Origin: Lycocorax pyrrhopterus obiensis
Lineage: Eukaryota > Chordata > Aves > Passeriformes > Paradisaeidae
Assembly (NCBI GenBank): GCA_014706295.1
Contig: JACSVZ010000002.1
Location: 107,690,547-107,754,546 of the forward strand
Reading direction: 5' to 3'
DNA length: 64,000 bases
The notes beneath the pieces were generated by a model. It made no database searches. It saw only the letters and a program-made list of their open reading frames with translations, and was not told where the DNA came from. The position numbers and the translations under genes are program-made. Shown piece by piece: positions 1 through 12,094 of the stretch (the first letter of the stretch is position 1; every line of letters begins with the position of its first letter).

Positions 1-3000
1 GGGCTGTTTATTAAAGAACACCAGAATACACTTTATAGAAACACATATCTCAGTGTCACAGAAACCAATTTTTATATGCCTTCACAAATTCTGCATTCCT
101 TCCAGACCATCTGCTTAGCAGATAATAGAAACAGCCGACACATATTGAATGAAGTGTCATTCAGGTTTAAGGGAAAAGAGATTTCCTGGATTAATGATTA
201 ACAAATGTGGTATTAACTGGTTGATAAATCTTTCAGAACCTTTTTATATATACAACATGATGAGGAGAAGGCTTCTCCCTGCCTGACTTTAGACTGCCTT
301 CCTGAAGAATTTCTTTAAAGAAGTGGAATTGAGAAGTTAAGAGTCAAAGATTACAGAGTTCAAACATCAGTAGGTGTACAGGAACAGACTAAGAAAGAAG
401 ACGTTTCTATGCTATATTAAATCTCAAAATCAAAGTTTTGTGTGTCAAGATGTGCACCATTCATTTTTCAGTCATCTGCACATAAAACCCATATGAAAGT
501 CAGGGAACTGGATTTTCAGTTCTTTAGTCTCTAAACTCGAACACATTGTGCACAGCTAATGTTTCTCCTAGGCAAAAGATTGGAAGCCAAAATCAGTACC
601 CAAAGACATTGAAAATGTGATATATTAAATACGTGCTAGGTTTTATGAGTGTGAACCTCAGAAGTTGCTTCAAGCCTGTAAGTAGCTAAAAGCTTTCATT
701 ATAATCAGATTTCCGCAAAGAAAATTATAGCTGACCTGAAAGGCAGTGGCACCTTCACACGTAAACCACAAAACTGAAAATGCCATGTCTCTCTTAAATT
801 ATACCAGTGGTTATTGTTATCAGTGCCCATTCTATTGACTTTTTCAGTAATAAAATTTTTCATTTGTTTGTTTTCTCAATTTCTTTCTTACTTGTTTTTA
901 CTATAACAATTTATACACTATTCCAAAAACATGTCAAGGAAATGCACTGATAAGCATAAATACACTGCTAAAACACCCTTTTCATATTAATTTGGATCAG
1001 CTTTAAGCTAATTTTAGTCAACCAAATGGAAAAGGGGCAGTGGTGCAGGGCAGGGTGAGGGTGGAGGGAGTTGAAATATTCCTGAAAATAACTGCTTAGC
1101 CATAGAATAAAGCAGTATATAAAATGTTGGGACTCTTCTCTGCTTGAGTGACTTCTGGCTAGTGGGTAGAAGCAAGGCCTAATCAATTTTTATCACATGG
1201 AAAAGTAGGTAAAATCATAGATAGTCTTTGCCATTCACCAGACAACATTAACAATCTCTGCAGTTGGGGAGAATTTCTTTTCAAAATCCTGCCTACATCT
1301 GTGAATGCATTATTTGAGTGCTATGTCCTGTCCGAACACCTGCCCTCCATGCTGCATTTGGTCAACAGTTCAATAGAACTTTTGAACCATCATCAACCAT
1401 TACCTGAAAGTTTAGTCATGTGAATAAGCATATGCCACTCTGTGGTACCTTTATTTATTCTTCAGTTATTTCTCTAGTTATACTTTTAAGCATGGAGAAT
1501 ACAAATATTTCCTTTAAATTCTCTTTAATACAGTCATATATAATTTTCTGTACTCTCTGTACAATGACAGTCAAAATAAATCTATTAGGCAACATTTTGG
1601 GTGCAATCTTATATGAATAGAAAAAGTTGAAATTAACACTTGGGAGACATAGAAGAATTCTTTTATCCAATCCTTCTGGCTATCTTTAGTTAAACACAAT
1701 TTCTCTAAAAAATAAAGAGATTATAAATTAAAGATAACAAAAAGGTTGAATCGAGTGAGTGAAAAAAAAACAAGAAAAAAATGGAGTGAGTGGGATGTAA
1801 TACTGCAGTGGAAATAAACTTCTTAATTATGCATTGACAACTCTTCCCATTTCCACCATGACCGAAATATCTCAGATTGACTAATAAGGACTGAGGTATG
1901 GTTAAATATTAGATGTCTAAAAGTAATATTTTCTTTGGAAAAGTACAAAATATTGTGAAGCTAAATCAATACATTTGTATTTTATTGGAAGATTTAGTCA
2001 TTCCTACATTAAAATTTGTTCTCAGGTGTATCTATTGCTTTTTATCTTTTTCTGAAAAACACGAGTTCTCTTGGGGTTTTAATCTATCTTTCTTCTAAAA
2101 AATTCTACACATGCCCAGCTACTTTAGGGCACCTAAAGCAATTCTGGTTTGCAGTCAGTGCCTGGTAAGTGGAAAGGAATTATCTCAAGTGCAAGAAACA
2201 ATGTAACTAAAAATCTGCTGAACTATATTTTAGAAGTACTTTTTGAAAATTGAATTGTCAACCACTTATTGAAGAGATATGAACAAAACCAGAAAAAAAA
2301 TTCTTGAAAAGGTTTAATGTGAAAGTGGAAGACAGCGATAGTAAGAATGGAAAAGTAAACTGAAGAAAGTAGGTCTATTTGAGAAGCCCAAATGTCTGAG
2401 GTCTTTACTCTAAAAGAAAACTTAAATCAAAATGTAATATTTTTAAATTAAGATAAACCACTCTTTTCCAAAGAGGTAGTATTCATTGCATAAAGCACTG
2501 GTTGCTACATCCCCATGAAAATAAACAGACCAACTCTTAATCTAGAACATGACAATTGAAATTACCAGACGGTTGATTGCCTTCATTGTCAGACAAAGAT
2601 GTAAAAATATGCAATATTTATCATCATTGAAGCTTATGAAAATATTCCTAACTGAGTTTGACTTACATCAGACATACTCCACACACTAGACAGGACAGAG
2701 ATACGAGAGATTTAGATGTCAAATTAAAGACCATAGAAAATAAATTCACAATGAAAGGACTAGCAACAAGCAAGCTTTTCTTACAGAAATTCATGCATCA
2801 ATTAGGAATATTTGACTAAAAATAAAAGAAGAATTTTGATGCTTCAGTGGGTCATATCCACCACTAGCAGGGTAGTGTTTCTACTGTTTGCTACAGAAAC
2901 AATAATAAAAAGCCTCATGTCTCAATTTGAGACAAGTTTAGGAGGAAAACGCTCTGGAATGAATGCCTCCTCCAAAGACAGGTTTTGTCACTCCCTCCCT

Positions 3001-3110
3001 GAACGATGTGAAAGGAATTTCTTGGATGAAAGTGAAAAAAATATTTGTTTAACAGACAAAGTGTCGGCAGGGCACAGAAAAAATAAATAACTGCTAAAAT
3101 ATAAAACCTC
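1..3110. other. AT-rich noncoding stretch
   Basis: Nothing here is recognisable as a gene or a known repeat. The open frames present (for example 1420-1620 plus and 968-1186 minus) have no domain, signal peptide or splice context that sets them apart from chance frames in AT-rich DNA. It is probably intergenic or deep intronic sequence. Confidence 0.6.
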
Positions 3111-3119
3111 CTCCATGCA

Positions 3120-3440
3120 GAGAAAGCTGGTGGATCTAGAGTTCTCTCTGTAGCTGGCTCAGCCCCTCCAGCAGCCTCCCTGCCAGTCCACGGGGTCCGA
3201 CGATCCAGTTCTTGGATCACAGCTAGGCAGAACAGCTCCAGAAGAGGAAGAAGTTACCAGAGGATCTCAGTATGCCGGTATGGGAAAATATCTTGCCTCA
3301 TCTAACAGGCCAGCTAAAAACAGGTAGGTGCTCCCTCGGCTCTGCAGCTGTGAGAACACGGGGGAGTGTGTGAGTCCTTGAACACAAACTACACTGAAGA
3401 ATTCGCCCGGCCTCTCTCGTCCCTCTCCAGCTTAAAGCTG
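3120..3440. other. GC- and CpG-enriched island with exon-like segment
   Basis: This block is clearly richer in G+C than its surroundings and holds about nine CpG dinucleotides, for example around 3188-3202, 3276, 3336, 3359 and 3402-3420, while the flanks have almost none. On the plus strand, pyrimidine-rich sequence ending in CAG at 3169-3171 could be a splice acceptor, and CAG|GTAGGT at 3321-3328 is a good donor. The 152 bp between them (3172-3323) stay open in one frame, encoding a Glu-rich peptide with the motif APEEEEVTRGS. It could be an exon, a small promoter-like island or part of an old transposon. I do not recognise the peptide. Confidence 0.3.
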
Positions 3441-6400
3441 CGGGACCCATTTCTGGGCATAAAGCAGATGATAGGGAAACACAGTATTATCATAAAATCA
3501 CCCCAAGATGCATTATACATAAACAAATAGAGAGTGCATTGTCATTTATAGATAAAATGATAAATCCAAAAAAGAACATGAAAAAGGATCATTTTAGTCA
3601 AATGGTTGTCACTTGCCAAAAGTACAAATACAATACTGATTTAAAGAAAACCAAAGGGACACCCACTGACTAGGAGAAAATATTCTCTGACAGAGTTCCA
3701 GAAAATGAAAAACTTAAGAAGAAAAAACAACTTCTAAGCTTCATAAAGGTTCTCAGCCTAAAGAGGTGGCATGTTTGAGCAGCACAATGCAGCTACAAGA
3801 TTTCCCAAAGCTACTTTAAACGGAGTAGAATTTAAGACTCATGCTAGGATAGACATATTGCAGTGAAACATCCTCATGCACATCCAGATATGCTTCTCGA
3901 AGTTCAGCATGGCACTTAAGTTATATTTAAATTTTAAAAAGGAATTGCACATCACTTTTCAGAATTGAACTGAAAAGTAATTCTGTAAAGGAAAGAGTGA
4001 ATTTATGTGAAGATAACTGACTGTGCTGTATTGATGCCATTTTAAGTCAGCAGGCTACCGAAAAGAAAGTGTTGTAAAAGAGTCTGAGAAGCAGTAACTG
4101 ATTTTTAGAAGGGGAAACTGAAAAGGTGTGAGAACCCACAGCCTCAGAATATGGAAGACTACGAAAATGTAGTCAAGGAGGAAATTAAATGACTGCTGTA
4201 AAAGCTTAACAAAAATGGGACAAGCCACTATTCAGTTATTTTAATCCTGTCCAACATCAATGAATATCCTCAAAAAAACCTAAGCACCAGTTTTAGCAAC
4301 TCAACCTTGTTATCACAGTTTACTTCTCAAGGTCTCATGGAAGCTGATGGATACAGTGCTTAAACTTCTGCTTGTAAAACAATTGCACTGCATAGAGCAC
4401 AGGAGACATAAAACTGGAGGTAGAATAACAGAACACCAATGCAAATACCTCTGCTACCTCATCATCCTCACTGGCTTTTTCTGCTCAGCTTAGATTTCTT
4501 AATGAAGTCCAAAATCATTCTTTTCGATTTTCCATCTCATCTATCACTGACTGCTCTTTCGTCAAATCTTGGAGTTTTTTTCTGGTTTATGCTTGGGGCT
4601 TTCTTAGGTTTTTGTTTGTTTGTTCAGTTTTGGTGCTTGAGTAAGGGTTTGTGACTCTCAGAAGCTCAGTGACTCAGTTATCATTGTTCTGGCAGCATAA
4701 ATGGGCTTTAAAGTCAGCATAAATTACTTTTGGAAGTATTTCCAAACCTCTCTGCGGTAGTAGAGTAGCATAAAACTGCCTAGTATAAATTAGAATTAGA
4801 CTACTGTGTTTTGCTTATTTCAGTTTAGCCTTGGGTTTTTGTGGATTTTTTTCCTTAACTATGAAAATTTTCTTCATAATCTAAAATTCCCTTAAAAAAT
4901 TAGCTGTAAGAATTTAGTTTAAACTTTAAAAAATAGCTTATGATCAGGCATCAGAGCATGTATCTTTTCCTCCCACATTTCTATGCTTTACCCCCAAAGG
5001 GGTCCAAAGTTAATAAACCAGTACTGTAAGATTTATTTCTCCTATATAGTGAGGTAAACCCTCATCTTTTCCTTTAAATTTAATGGAACTGCAAAGTGGA
5101 CTCAATGGGTTCAAACAACCAGGCTTTGATTCCCTTTACATGCAGGTTCCTCCCAGGTTATGGATCTGGGAAATATTGTTCTGCATCACATCTCCACACT
5201 CCCTGAGTATCAGACAGCTCTTGTTCTGGCTGCCAGATTAGTCCCTTTGGGTTGTCTGCTGCAGGAAGCAAAGTAGAGCTTCAAGATGTGAACAGGCATA
5301 ATTTGGCTCCACAAGTTGAGAAGCTGTAAGGACAGTTGAGAGCTGCCATATTCCACCTCCCCTAGTATCCACTCATCTTGACAAATTGTCCCTGATAAAC
5401 CTGAATCTCTTCCCTTAAAGAACCACTGCTTTTGCATTGCTGTTAAAATGTGGCCTAGACAAATTTATGTCCCAAAGGTATGAAATTCAGCGTGCAATTT
5501 GAAACATTTTGTGAGTCAAAGTCTTAACAGTAGCGATTTCTTGCCTGAAGATATAGAATTACTGTAGGTTCATAAATTAACTTTTAAGCCCAAAATACAA
5601 TTGCTGTATGATTGTTCTTTGGTATTTTAGACTGAAAATTATTTTTAAGATGGATTACATTTGCCCACAGTGTTGCAAACAGATTGATCTTTTGATGATG
5701 GTTGAAAAAAAACCCCACCAAAATAACAGCAAGAGAGAATTGGTGTACTCACGTGAAAGAAATTGCCTTATATGAGCAAGAATAATTACATATTTGAATC
5801 ATTTCATATCTCAATCAAAACAAGATATATAAGAAAGAAGCATGTTAGGTTACTAGAGAGCTTTTGTGGGGGAGAAGCAGTACAACGGGTCAGAACAATA
5901 TTTTACAGAGAATTTGTTTCATTGCCTGTCCACAAAGCTCTTTAATGCACTATTTTTTCTTTTATCACTATTTTGAAATCAATAGATATGTAAAATGAAA
6001 AAAAAATCAATTTAAATGGGCTTAACTTTACCCTCTCCTGAAAATGTATGGCTAACATATAAAGTACATACAGGGTTAAGTTAGTTATGCTGTCTAATAG
6101 GTAACGTTCCTCAAACCCTTCCTCTCTTTCTTAATCTTTTTGTCAAAACATTCTTTGTTGTAGATCTAGGATTTCTTTGGTTTAACTTGCATCAAATCCT
6201 TTTTTAATTGTTCTTGGCCTGACTTGATACCCCTCAAATTGCTTGCTCCTACGGAAAGGAATGAACAGAAATACTTTAAATCAGGGGATTATGCCAAAGC
6301 AAAAGGGAAAAAAAGTTTCATGGTTTTTTAAGCATCTATAGCCAAGACCTGGAGTAGTGGTTCATAGTATCTGTAGCTCTAATCAGACTACTGAAGTGAA

Positions 6401-6590
6401 TCGGTTGTTGATTATTTGAAATGGATGGATGGGATATTGAAGCCTTCTCAGAAGAATCTAAACTCCAAATTAAAATTGAAGACCATTTCTTTGTCTTTGG
6501 CTATAAAAAACCCTGAGGATTTATATATTTACACAGATTCCTCAAGGTTTGCTAGCATACTGCAGCTAACAACCACCTTCATGCTGTTGC
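3441..6590. other. AT-rich noncoding stretch
   Basis: I see no recognisable gene or repeat. The frames at 4439-4654, 5210-5437 and 5763-5945 look like chance. Confidence 0.55.
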
Positions 6591-6640
6591 ATAATGTATT
6601 TAAACCCTGTTGGTATGCACTAGCCAAACTCTTACTCAAG

Positions 6641-6662
6641 ACCAGGATCCACACCAGGATCC
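6641..6662. repeat. 12-bp tandem duplication
   Basis: The sequence ACCAGGATCCAC is followed directly by ACCAGGATCC, giving a near-perfect tandem pair with a 12-bp period. It looks like a small local duplication, just upstream of the LTR-like block. Confidence 0.7.
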
Positions 6663-6870
6663 AATTATTAATTAAGACCACCTCAACCTAAAGTACTCAT
6701 TAAGCTCCTACAAACAGCTGTGGCTGCAGGGCGGGCACAAGCCCTATAAATCAAGCCCTGGGAGGAGCCAAAAGGAGGTGGTTGTTCCTGGTTGCTGTGT
6801 GCTGTGTGTGCTGGAGCTCTGCGCTGAGAAATTATAATCCAAGGATCAGAAGACTGCAAGCTCCGGCACA
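6663..6870 (+). mobile_element. Probable degraded LTR promoter fragment
   Basis: This is a GC-richer block inside AT-rich DNA. It contains a TATA-like box, CCTATAAATC near 6743-6752, followed by GGGAGGAGCC-type sequence and a GTTGCTGTGTGCTG stretch. That arrangement is reminiscent of U3/R regions of avian endogenous retroviral LTRs on the plus strand. No terminal TG...CA pair or target duplication could be delimited, so it would be a partial, old copy. It could instead be a non-retroviral promoter-like sequence. Confidence 0.35.
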
Positions 6871-7210
6871 TCATGCCCCAAGTTGTGCTCAAAGTATTTT
6901 TTTGCAACAAGCTCATCTGAACTTTTAAAGGAAAATTAAATTACTTTCTTCAAATTCTTCAACATCTTCCCCTCCCCCCATTTTTTTCTTTAGTATGCCA
7001 ACAAATATATGAAAGAAAACCATTTAATAACACTTACTTCTCATTATTTTCTTATCTATTAAAGCACTGGTTTAGATTATATTTTTATTTTTACACCGAA
7101 AAGACAGATATACTCTTCCGTGTCCCACTTTTCCTTCAGCCACTAGGTCAGAAGAGGACAAGTTTTCTGTAGATCCAATGCCATGTTTTTCAACATTGTG
7201 CTGGAGTAAC

Positions 7211-7310
7211 ACATAATCACAGACTCACAGAGTTATTAGGGTTGAAAGGGACCTCTGGAGATCACCTAGTCCAACCTCATTTAGTTCAATGTCCCTGAGA
7301 ACTCTTAAAT
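7211..7310 (-). mobile_element. CR1 LINE 3' end fragment
   Basis: The sequence runs ATCACAGACTCACAGAGTTATTAGG, then GTTGAAAGGGACCTCTGGAG and ATCACCTAGTCCAACCTCAT. This is the reverse complement of the highly characteristic 3' end of avian CR1 retrotransposons. The element is severely 5'-truncated, as CR1 copies usually are, and lies on the minus strand with its tail at the lower coordinate. The far boundary is approximate. Confidence 0.9.
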
Positions 7311-7379
7311 ATGGTAGAACATCTCATAATATGTTCCTGAAACTGACTCTATACCTGCCTACCTAATTATAGAGAGATA

Positions 7380-7415
7380 AATTACTCTCCAGATTACGTT
7401 AACTGGAGAGTAATT
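7380..7415. repeat. Perfect 13-bp inverted repeat
   Basis: AATTACTCTCCAG at 7380-7392 is matched exactly by CTGGAGAGTAATT at 7403-7415 across the 10-nt spacer ATTACGTTAA. A perfect stem of this length with so short a loop is unlikely by chance. Confidence 0.85.
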
Positions 7416-7419
7416 AACT

Positions 7420-9240
7420 ACTTTTTATTCACTCTGTATTTCTTGGAAGCCTAGACATCCATCTCATACACTGCCACCTACACTGTAGAAATTTAAAGAG
7501 GATTGAATCCTATATTATGGTGCTGGATACAAGCTGTCTCCCTTCTCGCTTTGTTCACTGCCTGGCACAGAAGGAACCTGAATGCCAAGTGCAATTACAC
7601 TGTTAATTCAGAAGTCATCACTGATATGGTGCATTATATCCAGGATCTCTCTGACACTGGAAGAGCTAGACAAGAAAGATGAGTTCACTTAGTGATGAAA
7701 GTACACAAATTATTAGTTTCTGGGACTTTGAGCTCATCACGTTAATGATTCAAGAGACTTGCTCTTGATTGTGAGAAAGTGCTGCAGTCTTTACTAATAG
7801 GACTTGGATCTTCATTTTGCACAAAGATGATACAATGAGTTTCATTTTTTAGAGAAATGTATCTCTTTCCCTTCTGAGCACAGGGGAATTTCTTGGTTTA
7901 AATTATAAGATTACCAAAGACAGATTATTCCTGGAGACGTCTGTTTGATGTACAGGTCTTTAATCCATACATCTCTTCAGTGCCTAGAGCTGCTCTGTGA
8001 AGTCATATGTTGAGCTGGTAGTTCTTTACTAGAGGTCATGACCCAAGTAGAGTCATGTTGGTCATAAATTGGATTTCTCATCTAACAGAAATTTACCTAC
8101 TCATGCCAGCACTTAGTATAATAATACTGATGAAAATAGAACCCATTTTGCAAAAGTGGCTCCATAACTAAAAAGTCTGTAAACCATTACTAGTGGTTAC
8201 TGTAAATAACTGGAAATAATGAGTTACACAAGTAAACTGAGTCTTACCAACTTATGAGTAAATAAACTCTGAATTCTAAAACTGAAACATCTAAAGCCAG
8301 TGAGAGCTTTTTGGAGGTAATGATACTTATGCATGTCTTCCTCATTTTTTTCTGGGTTTAGTTGTTCACCATTTTTCTCTTCTTGTTTATGCTGTCAAGA
8401 CAGACTGCAAAGCTTTTCATTGGGGAATTTTTATTCCTTCATGTGTTCAGCGCACGCACAAAATACAGTCAGTACTGCAGAGATCAATATGAATATTGTT
8501 AATAGCTATGTCCACACATACCTAGCAATGTTAAATCTAGTAGGCACAAGACATAAACCCTTCCTATGATCTACAGGTTATGAATAATATTCCTCTCCTC
8601 AGAAGTGTTTTTTTAAGAATTCAGTTTTTCTTAGGCAGCTAATCAATGAAGGTCAGAGTTGTTATAGGTTAGTGAAAACACAGAAGACATCATTGAGCGT
8701 GAGTTCCCTCCTACTGGACTCTCTTAATTTTTGAAAATTTATACTACAGGTTGCATATATTTAACCTTCAATATTCCATAAATAAAAACTATGTTTTCTT
8801 AAATTTAGGGTAAATTCAGTTATACTCTGTGTTTGGAAAGCCAACTTAAAAAAAACCCAAACCCAGAAGAGCTACTACTTAAAAAAATGAAAACGAAAAC
8901 ATTTTTTGTGGCAATCAACCGTATAGTTCCATCTTTTTGGTGTTTTAGTGTATCTCCTCTGCAAGCTTAACTTAGCTGTTTTCGTGTTGGCCTTCGACAA
9001 ATTTTTGGCAAAGTTGGTAAAAATTCCCAGAACAGAGTAAAAAAGTAGCATAATGTTCAAACAGTGAATAATATCACACTATTACTTTCTCTTCTGTGAT
9101 TTCCTTTGAATCATTTACAGAAAAAAAATATAGAGAGATATCTACATACTGTACATCTGTTTACATCTGGACTAGTTACCCTGCTGTCAATTTGTAGTTA
9201 GCCATAGGAAACAGGCACTTCAAGTAAAGTAGATATTTAA
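7420..9240. other. AT-rich noncoding stretch
   Basis: I see no recognisable gene or repeat. The frames at 8333-8569 plus and 8875-9060 minus have no supporting features. Confidence 0.5.
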
Positions 9241-9242
9241 TA

Positions 9243-9245
9243 GAC

Positions 9246-9280
<35 letters not shown>

Positions 9281-9295
9281 CTGATAGATAGATAG
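9243..9295 (+). repeat. (GATA)n microsatellite
   Basis: This is a tetranucleotide run of GATA units with one interruption (ACTGATA) near 9280. It is likely to vary in length between individuals. Confidence 0.97.
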
Positions 9296-9299
9296 GCTT

Positions 9300-10140
9300 A
9301 AAATAGAGAAAAATTGTGCCCTTTCTCACAAACAAAACCTGCATGGAAGATGTCCTCTTTATTAACAGTTCTTTTGTATCTCACTTTAGGTATTTTTAAA
9401 AATATTTTCAAGTAGATATGTTAGAAAATTAGATAAAATCTTCACGTCAATATTTGAAAACAGCTGTAAGTTCATACAACATCACAAAACATCGCATAAG
9501 AAGTGAGATAAACTTGAGCTCCAATGCATACAAGCAGTATATGCCCAGAGCTTTTCTCATTGCCACTGAGAAAAAGTCCTTTGTAACATCGCAGGGAAGA
9601 CCTCAGCCTTACCCTTACCTGCAGCATAAACTGACCTGGCCTGACCTTAGTCTGTATCTCACCTAGCCTAATGATACAAGTTTATACATCAGGTCACAGA
9701 CAATTGCTTACATCTTACAAAAAAAAAATTGACCTCTAGGTAATCTGAGTCTTGCTTGGTATTCAGTGAAAAGTGGAAGCCAGATCCTCTGCCCTTACCT
9801 AGGTGTTAAGGAAGCACAAAGATGAATCTGAGAAAGTGTGAAATATTAGACTACTTCCTGAAGCAAGATAGTGTAGGTATAATCAGTAGATACAATCACT
9901 AAAGAATGGTCCTTGATGGTGTATCCTTACAAAATCCAGATAAAATCTTGAAGAAAAATCTGAAACTAGGTCTGCAATATACAGAACTGCAAGGATTTTC
10001 AGTAGGTACATATCTCCTGATGAAGGGTTGGTCCTGGTTCCAATAAAGAAAAACAGTCCTTGTTGCTGTCTGAATTCTGCTGACGTCTGCCAAGAGCAAG
10101 GTAAAACAAATACCCCTTTCTCCTGAGTTGTGAATTTTCT
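9300..10140. other. AT-rich noncoding stretch before CR1
   Basis: No recognisable feature. The frame at 9454-9666 on the plus strand is unsupported. Confidence 0.5.
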
Positions 10141-10154
10141 CCTATGTGATAAAG

Positions 10155-10690
10155 AAGTACAATATAGAAACCACAGACCTGCTAGACTAACCTCAATAAC
10201 TGGAAAAAATAACAGAGAAGGTCACATTGGGTGCTATGGAAAGGCATTTAAAGGGCAATGCACTCATCAGGCACAGTCAACACAAATTCATGAAGGGAAA
10301 TTCCTGTCTAACTAATTTGATATCCTTTTTCGATAAGGTCACTTGGCTAGTGGATGAGCAGAAGGCAGTGGATGAAGTTTTTCTGGATTTTAGTCAGGTC
10401 TTTGATGCTCTCCTTCACAGAACCCTTCTGGACAAGTTGTCCAACTGTGATATGAGCAGATACACAGTGTGCTTGGCAAAGAACTGGCTGAAGGGTAGGG
10501 CTCAAAGTTTTTGATGAATGGGGCTACATCTGGCTGGCAACTGGTCACCAGCAGTGCTCCTCAGGGCTCAATTCTAAGGATAGTTCTGTTCAGTATATCT
10601 ATCAACAGTCTGCATGCAAATTTGTTGATGATATCAAACTGGGAGGTGTTCTCTCGAGGGACAAATATAGCTTCAAGGTTGCTATGGTTT
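10155..10690 (+). pseudogene. CR1 LINE reverse transcriptase fragment, inactivated
   Basis: This is the central part of a CR1 ORF2 reverse transcriptase. Translated pieces in successive frames match the known order of CR1 motifs: RPARLTSI near 10170, then IRHSQHKFMKGNSCLTNLIS (10266-10325), VFLDFSQVFDALLH (about 10377-10418), NWLKGRAQ (10483-10506), APQGSI (10558-10575) and the catalytic-loop sequence FVDDIKLGG (10621-10647). The last corresponds to the (F/Y)xDD motif of the family. The reading frame changes near 10220, 10511 and 10600, and a stop follows GRAQSF, so the protein cannot be made. The copy is 5'-truncated, with no endonuclease domain visible upstream. Confidence 0.92.
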
Positions 10691-10768
10691 GGATTTTTTA
10701 TGAACACAGTGTTAGTAACGCCTATGTTTTAGTTATTGCTGAACAGTTCCTGTGCATCATCAATGGCA
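10691..10768 (+). mobile_element. Endogenous retrovirus LTR-like fragment inside CR1
   Basis: The stretch ATGAACACAGTGTTAGTAACG...TTTTAGTTATTGCTGAACAGTTC interrupts the CR1 sequence. It resembles the 5' part of an LTR family common in bird genomes, and it is closely similar to 12101-12200 of this window in the same orientation. Only about 75-80 bp remain and no ends can be defined. Confidence 0.5.
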
Positions 10769-10784
10769 TGAATTTTAACAACAA

Positions 10785-10870
10785 ATGCTGGATTCTGAAG
10801 CTGGGACAGAGTAATGCCAGGCGTAAGTATAAACAGGGAGAGGCATGGCTGGAAATCATCTGAAAGTGCC
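10785..10870 (+). mobile_element. CR1 LINE fragment, first copy of a duplicated segment
   Basis: AATGCTGGATTCTGAAGCTGGGAC...GGGAGAGGCATGGCTGGAAA matches the CR1 coding segment just downstream of the reverse transcriptase core. The same CR1 segment appears again at 11100-11160, about 310 bp later, with an internal deletion. The local order is therefore not that of one simple CR1 copy. Confidence 0.7.
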
Positions 10871-11094
10871 TTCTTGACTTCTGTATTTAATTTACTCATC
10901 ACTAGAAAAAAATGTTTCTATGAGATAAAGTGTACCTCTTTCTTTTTTCCCTTGAAAAAACCATTTGCACCAATTAACAATAATATAAATGGACAGGAAA
11001 TAACAAAAATTAGTTTAAGACACTTTAAACCCAGAAACTGAACACAAAGTGAAATATAACACTTAGTTCTCACAAGTGTAAGAAGTAATCCTAT
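10871..11094. other. Non-CR1 sequence between CR1 fragments
   Basis: About 220 bp of AT-rich sequence separates two CR1 fragments and shows no CR1 similarity I can see. It may be inserted sequence, or original flank if two CR1 copies are present. Confidence 0.5.
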
Positions 11095-11803
11095 TCTTTG
11101 TTGGATTCTGCACCTCGAATAGAGTAATGCAGGGCACAGGGAGACCAGCCCTGTGAAAAGTGATCTGGGGTTGCTGGCCAGCAGGAGGCTCAGTGGGAGT
11201 CAGCATTGCCCTGGCAGCCCAGAGGGCAAACCTCAAGCAGGGGCACATCAAACACCACATGATTATTCAGTCAAGAAGCAATTATTCCATTGTGTTCAGG
11301 GTTGGTGCAGCCTCACCTGGAGCACTGTGTGCAGTTCTGGGCTCCACGAATAAAGAAAGATTTGAAGGTCCTTGAGTGTGTCCTGAGGAGAGCAACAAAG
11401 CTGGTGAAAGGGCTGGAAGGGATGTTCTATGAGGTGCCTATGAGGACTTCAGGCCTGTTTAGTTTGGAGAAAAGATGTTTGAGGGTGATCTCATTGCTCT
11501 CTACAGCTTCCTGAGGAGGGCAAGGAGACAGAGAGGCGCTGATATCTTCTCCCTGGTATCCAGCGACAGGACACGTGGGAATGGATCAAAGCTGCATCAA
11601 GGAAAGGTCAACCTTGACATATTTTTCCAGAATGTTGTCAAACACTGGAACAGGCTTCCTAGAGAAGTGATCTATGCCCTAACATGTCAGCATTTAAAAG
11701 ATACTTGGACAATGCCCTTGACAACACACTGTAGCCTTTGGTCAACCCTGAAGTTGTCAGGAATGTGGACTGACTGGTGGTTGTAAGTCCCTTTCAACAG
11801 AAA
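11095..11803 (+). pseudogene. CR1 LINE 3' coding portion and 3' UTR, inactivated
   Basis: This is the C-terminal part of CR1 ORF2 plus the short 3' UTR. Recognisable pieces in shifting frames are GLLASRRLSGSQ (about 11169), [15 protein letters not shown] (11302-11346), [18 protein letters not shown] (about 11371-11424), SLEKRCLR (11464-11487), [10 protein letters not shown] (about 11490), SSDRTRGNGSKL (about 11560) and VVKHWNRLPREVI (11634-11672). The 3' UTR follows and leads into an ATTCT repeat tail. Frame changes show that it is a dead copy. Whether it belongs to the same insertion as 10155-10690 is unclear, because a segment is duplicated at the junction. Confidence 0.93.
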
Positions 11804-11859
11804 TATTCTATTCTATTCTATTCTATTCTATTCTATTCTATTCTATTCTATTCTATTCT
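11804..11859 (+). repeat. (ATTCT)n microsatellite, CR1 tail
   Basis: About 11 perfect pentamer units follow directly on the CR1 3' UTR. CR1 elements end in short direct repeats rather than poly(A). This run is therefore best read as the element's own 3' tail, expanded into a microsatellite. Confidence 0.95.
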
Positions 11860-12094
11860 TTCTTCTCTCCAGTGATATTCAGATATTTTCAATTCATCTT
11901 AATATCTAGAGAATATTGAAAAAATAGATTACAAAAATAATTTCAAATATTTCTGATGTTTCTCACTATTTTAAGTGATGTGAGAAGTATTTTGGAATGG
12001 ATTTCTCTATTAGGAAAGTGACCTTGACATTTCAATTAAACAAAATTTTGCACTGTTTTTTGTTAGGATGGAGGCAATTTTCTTTATTGTAGCT

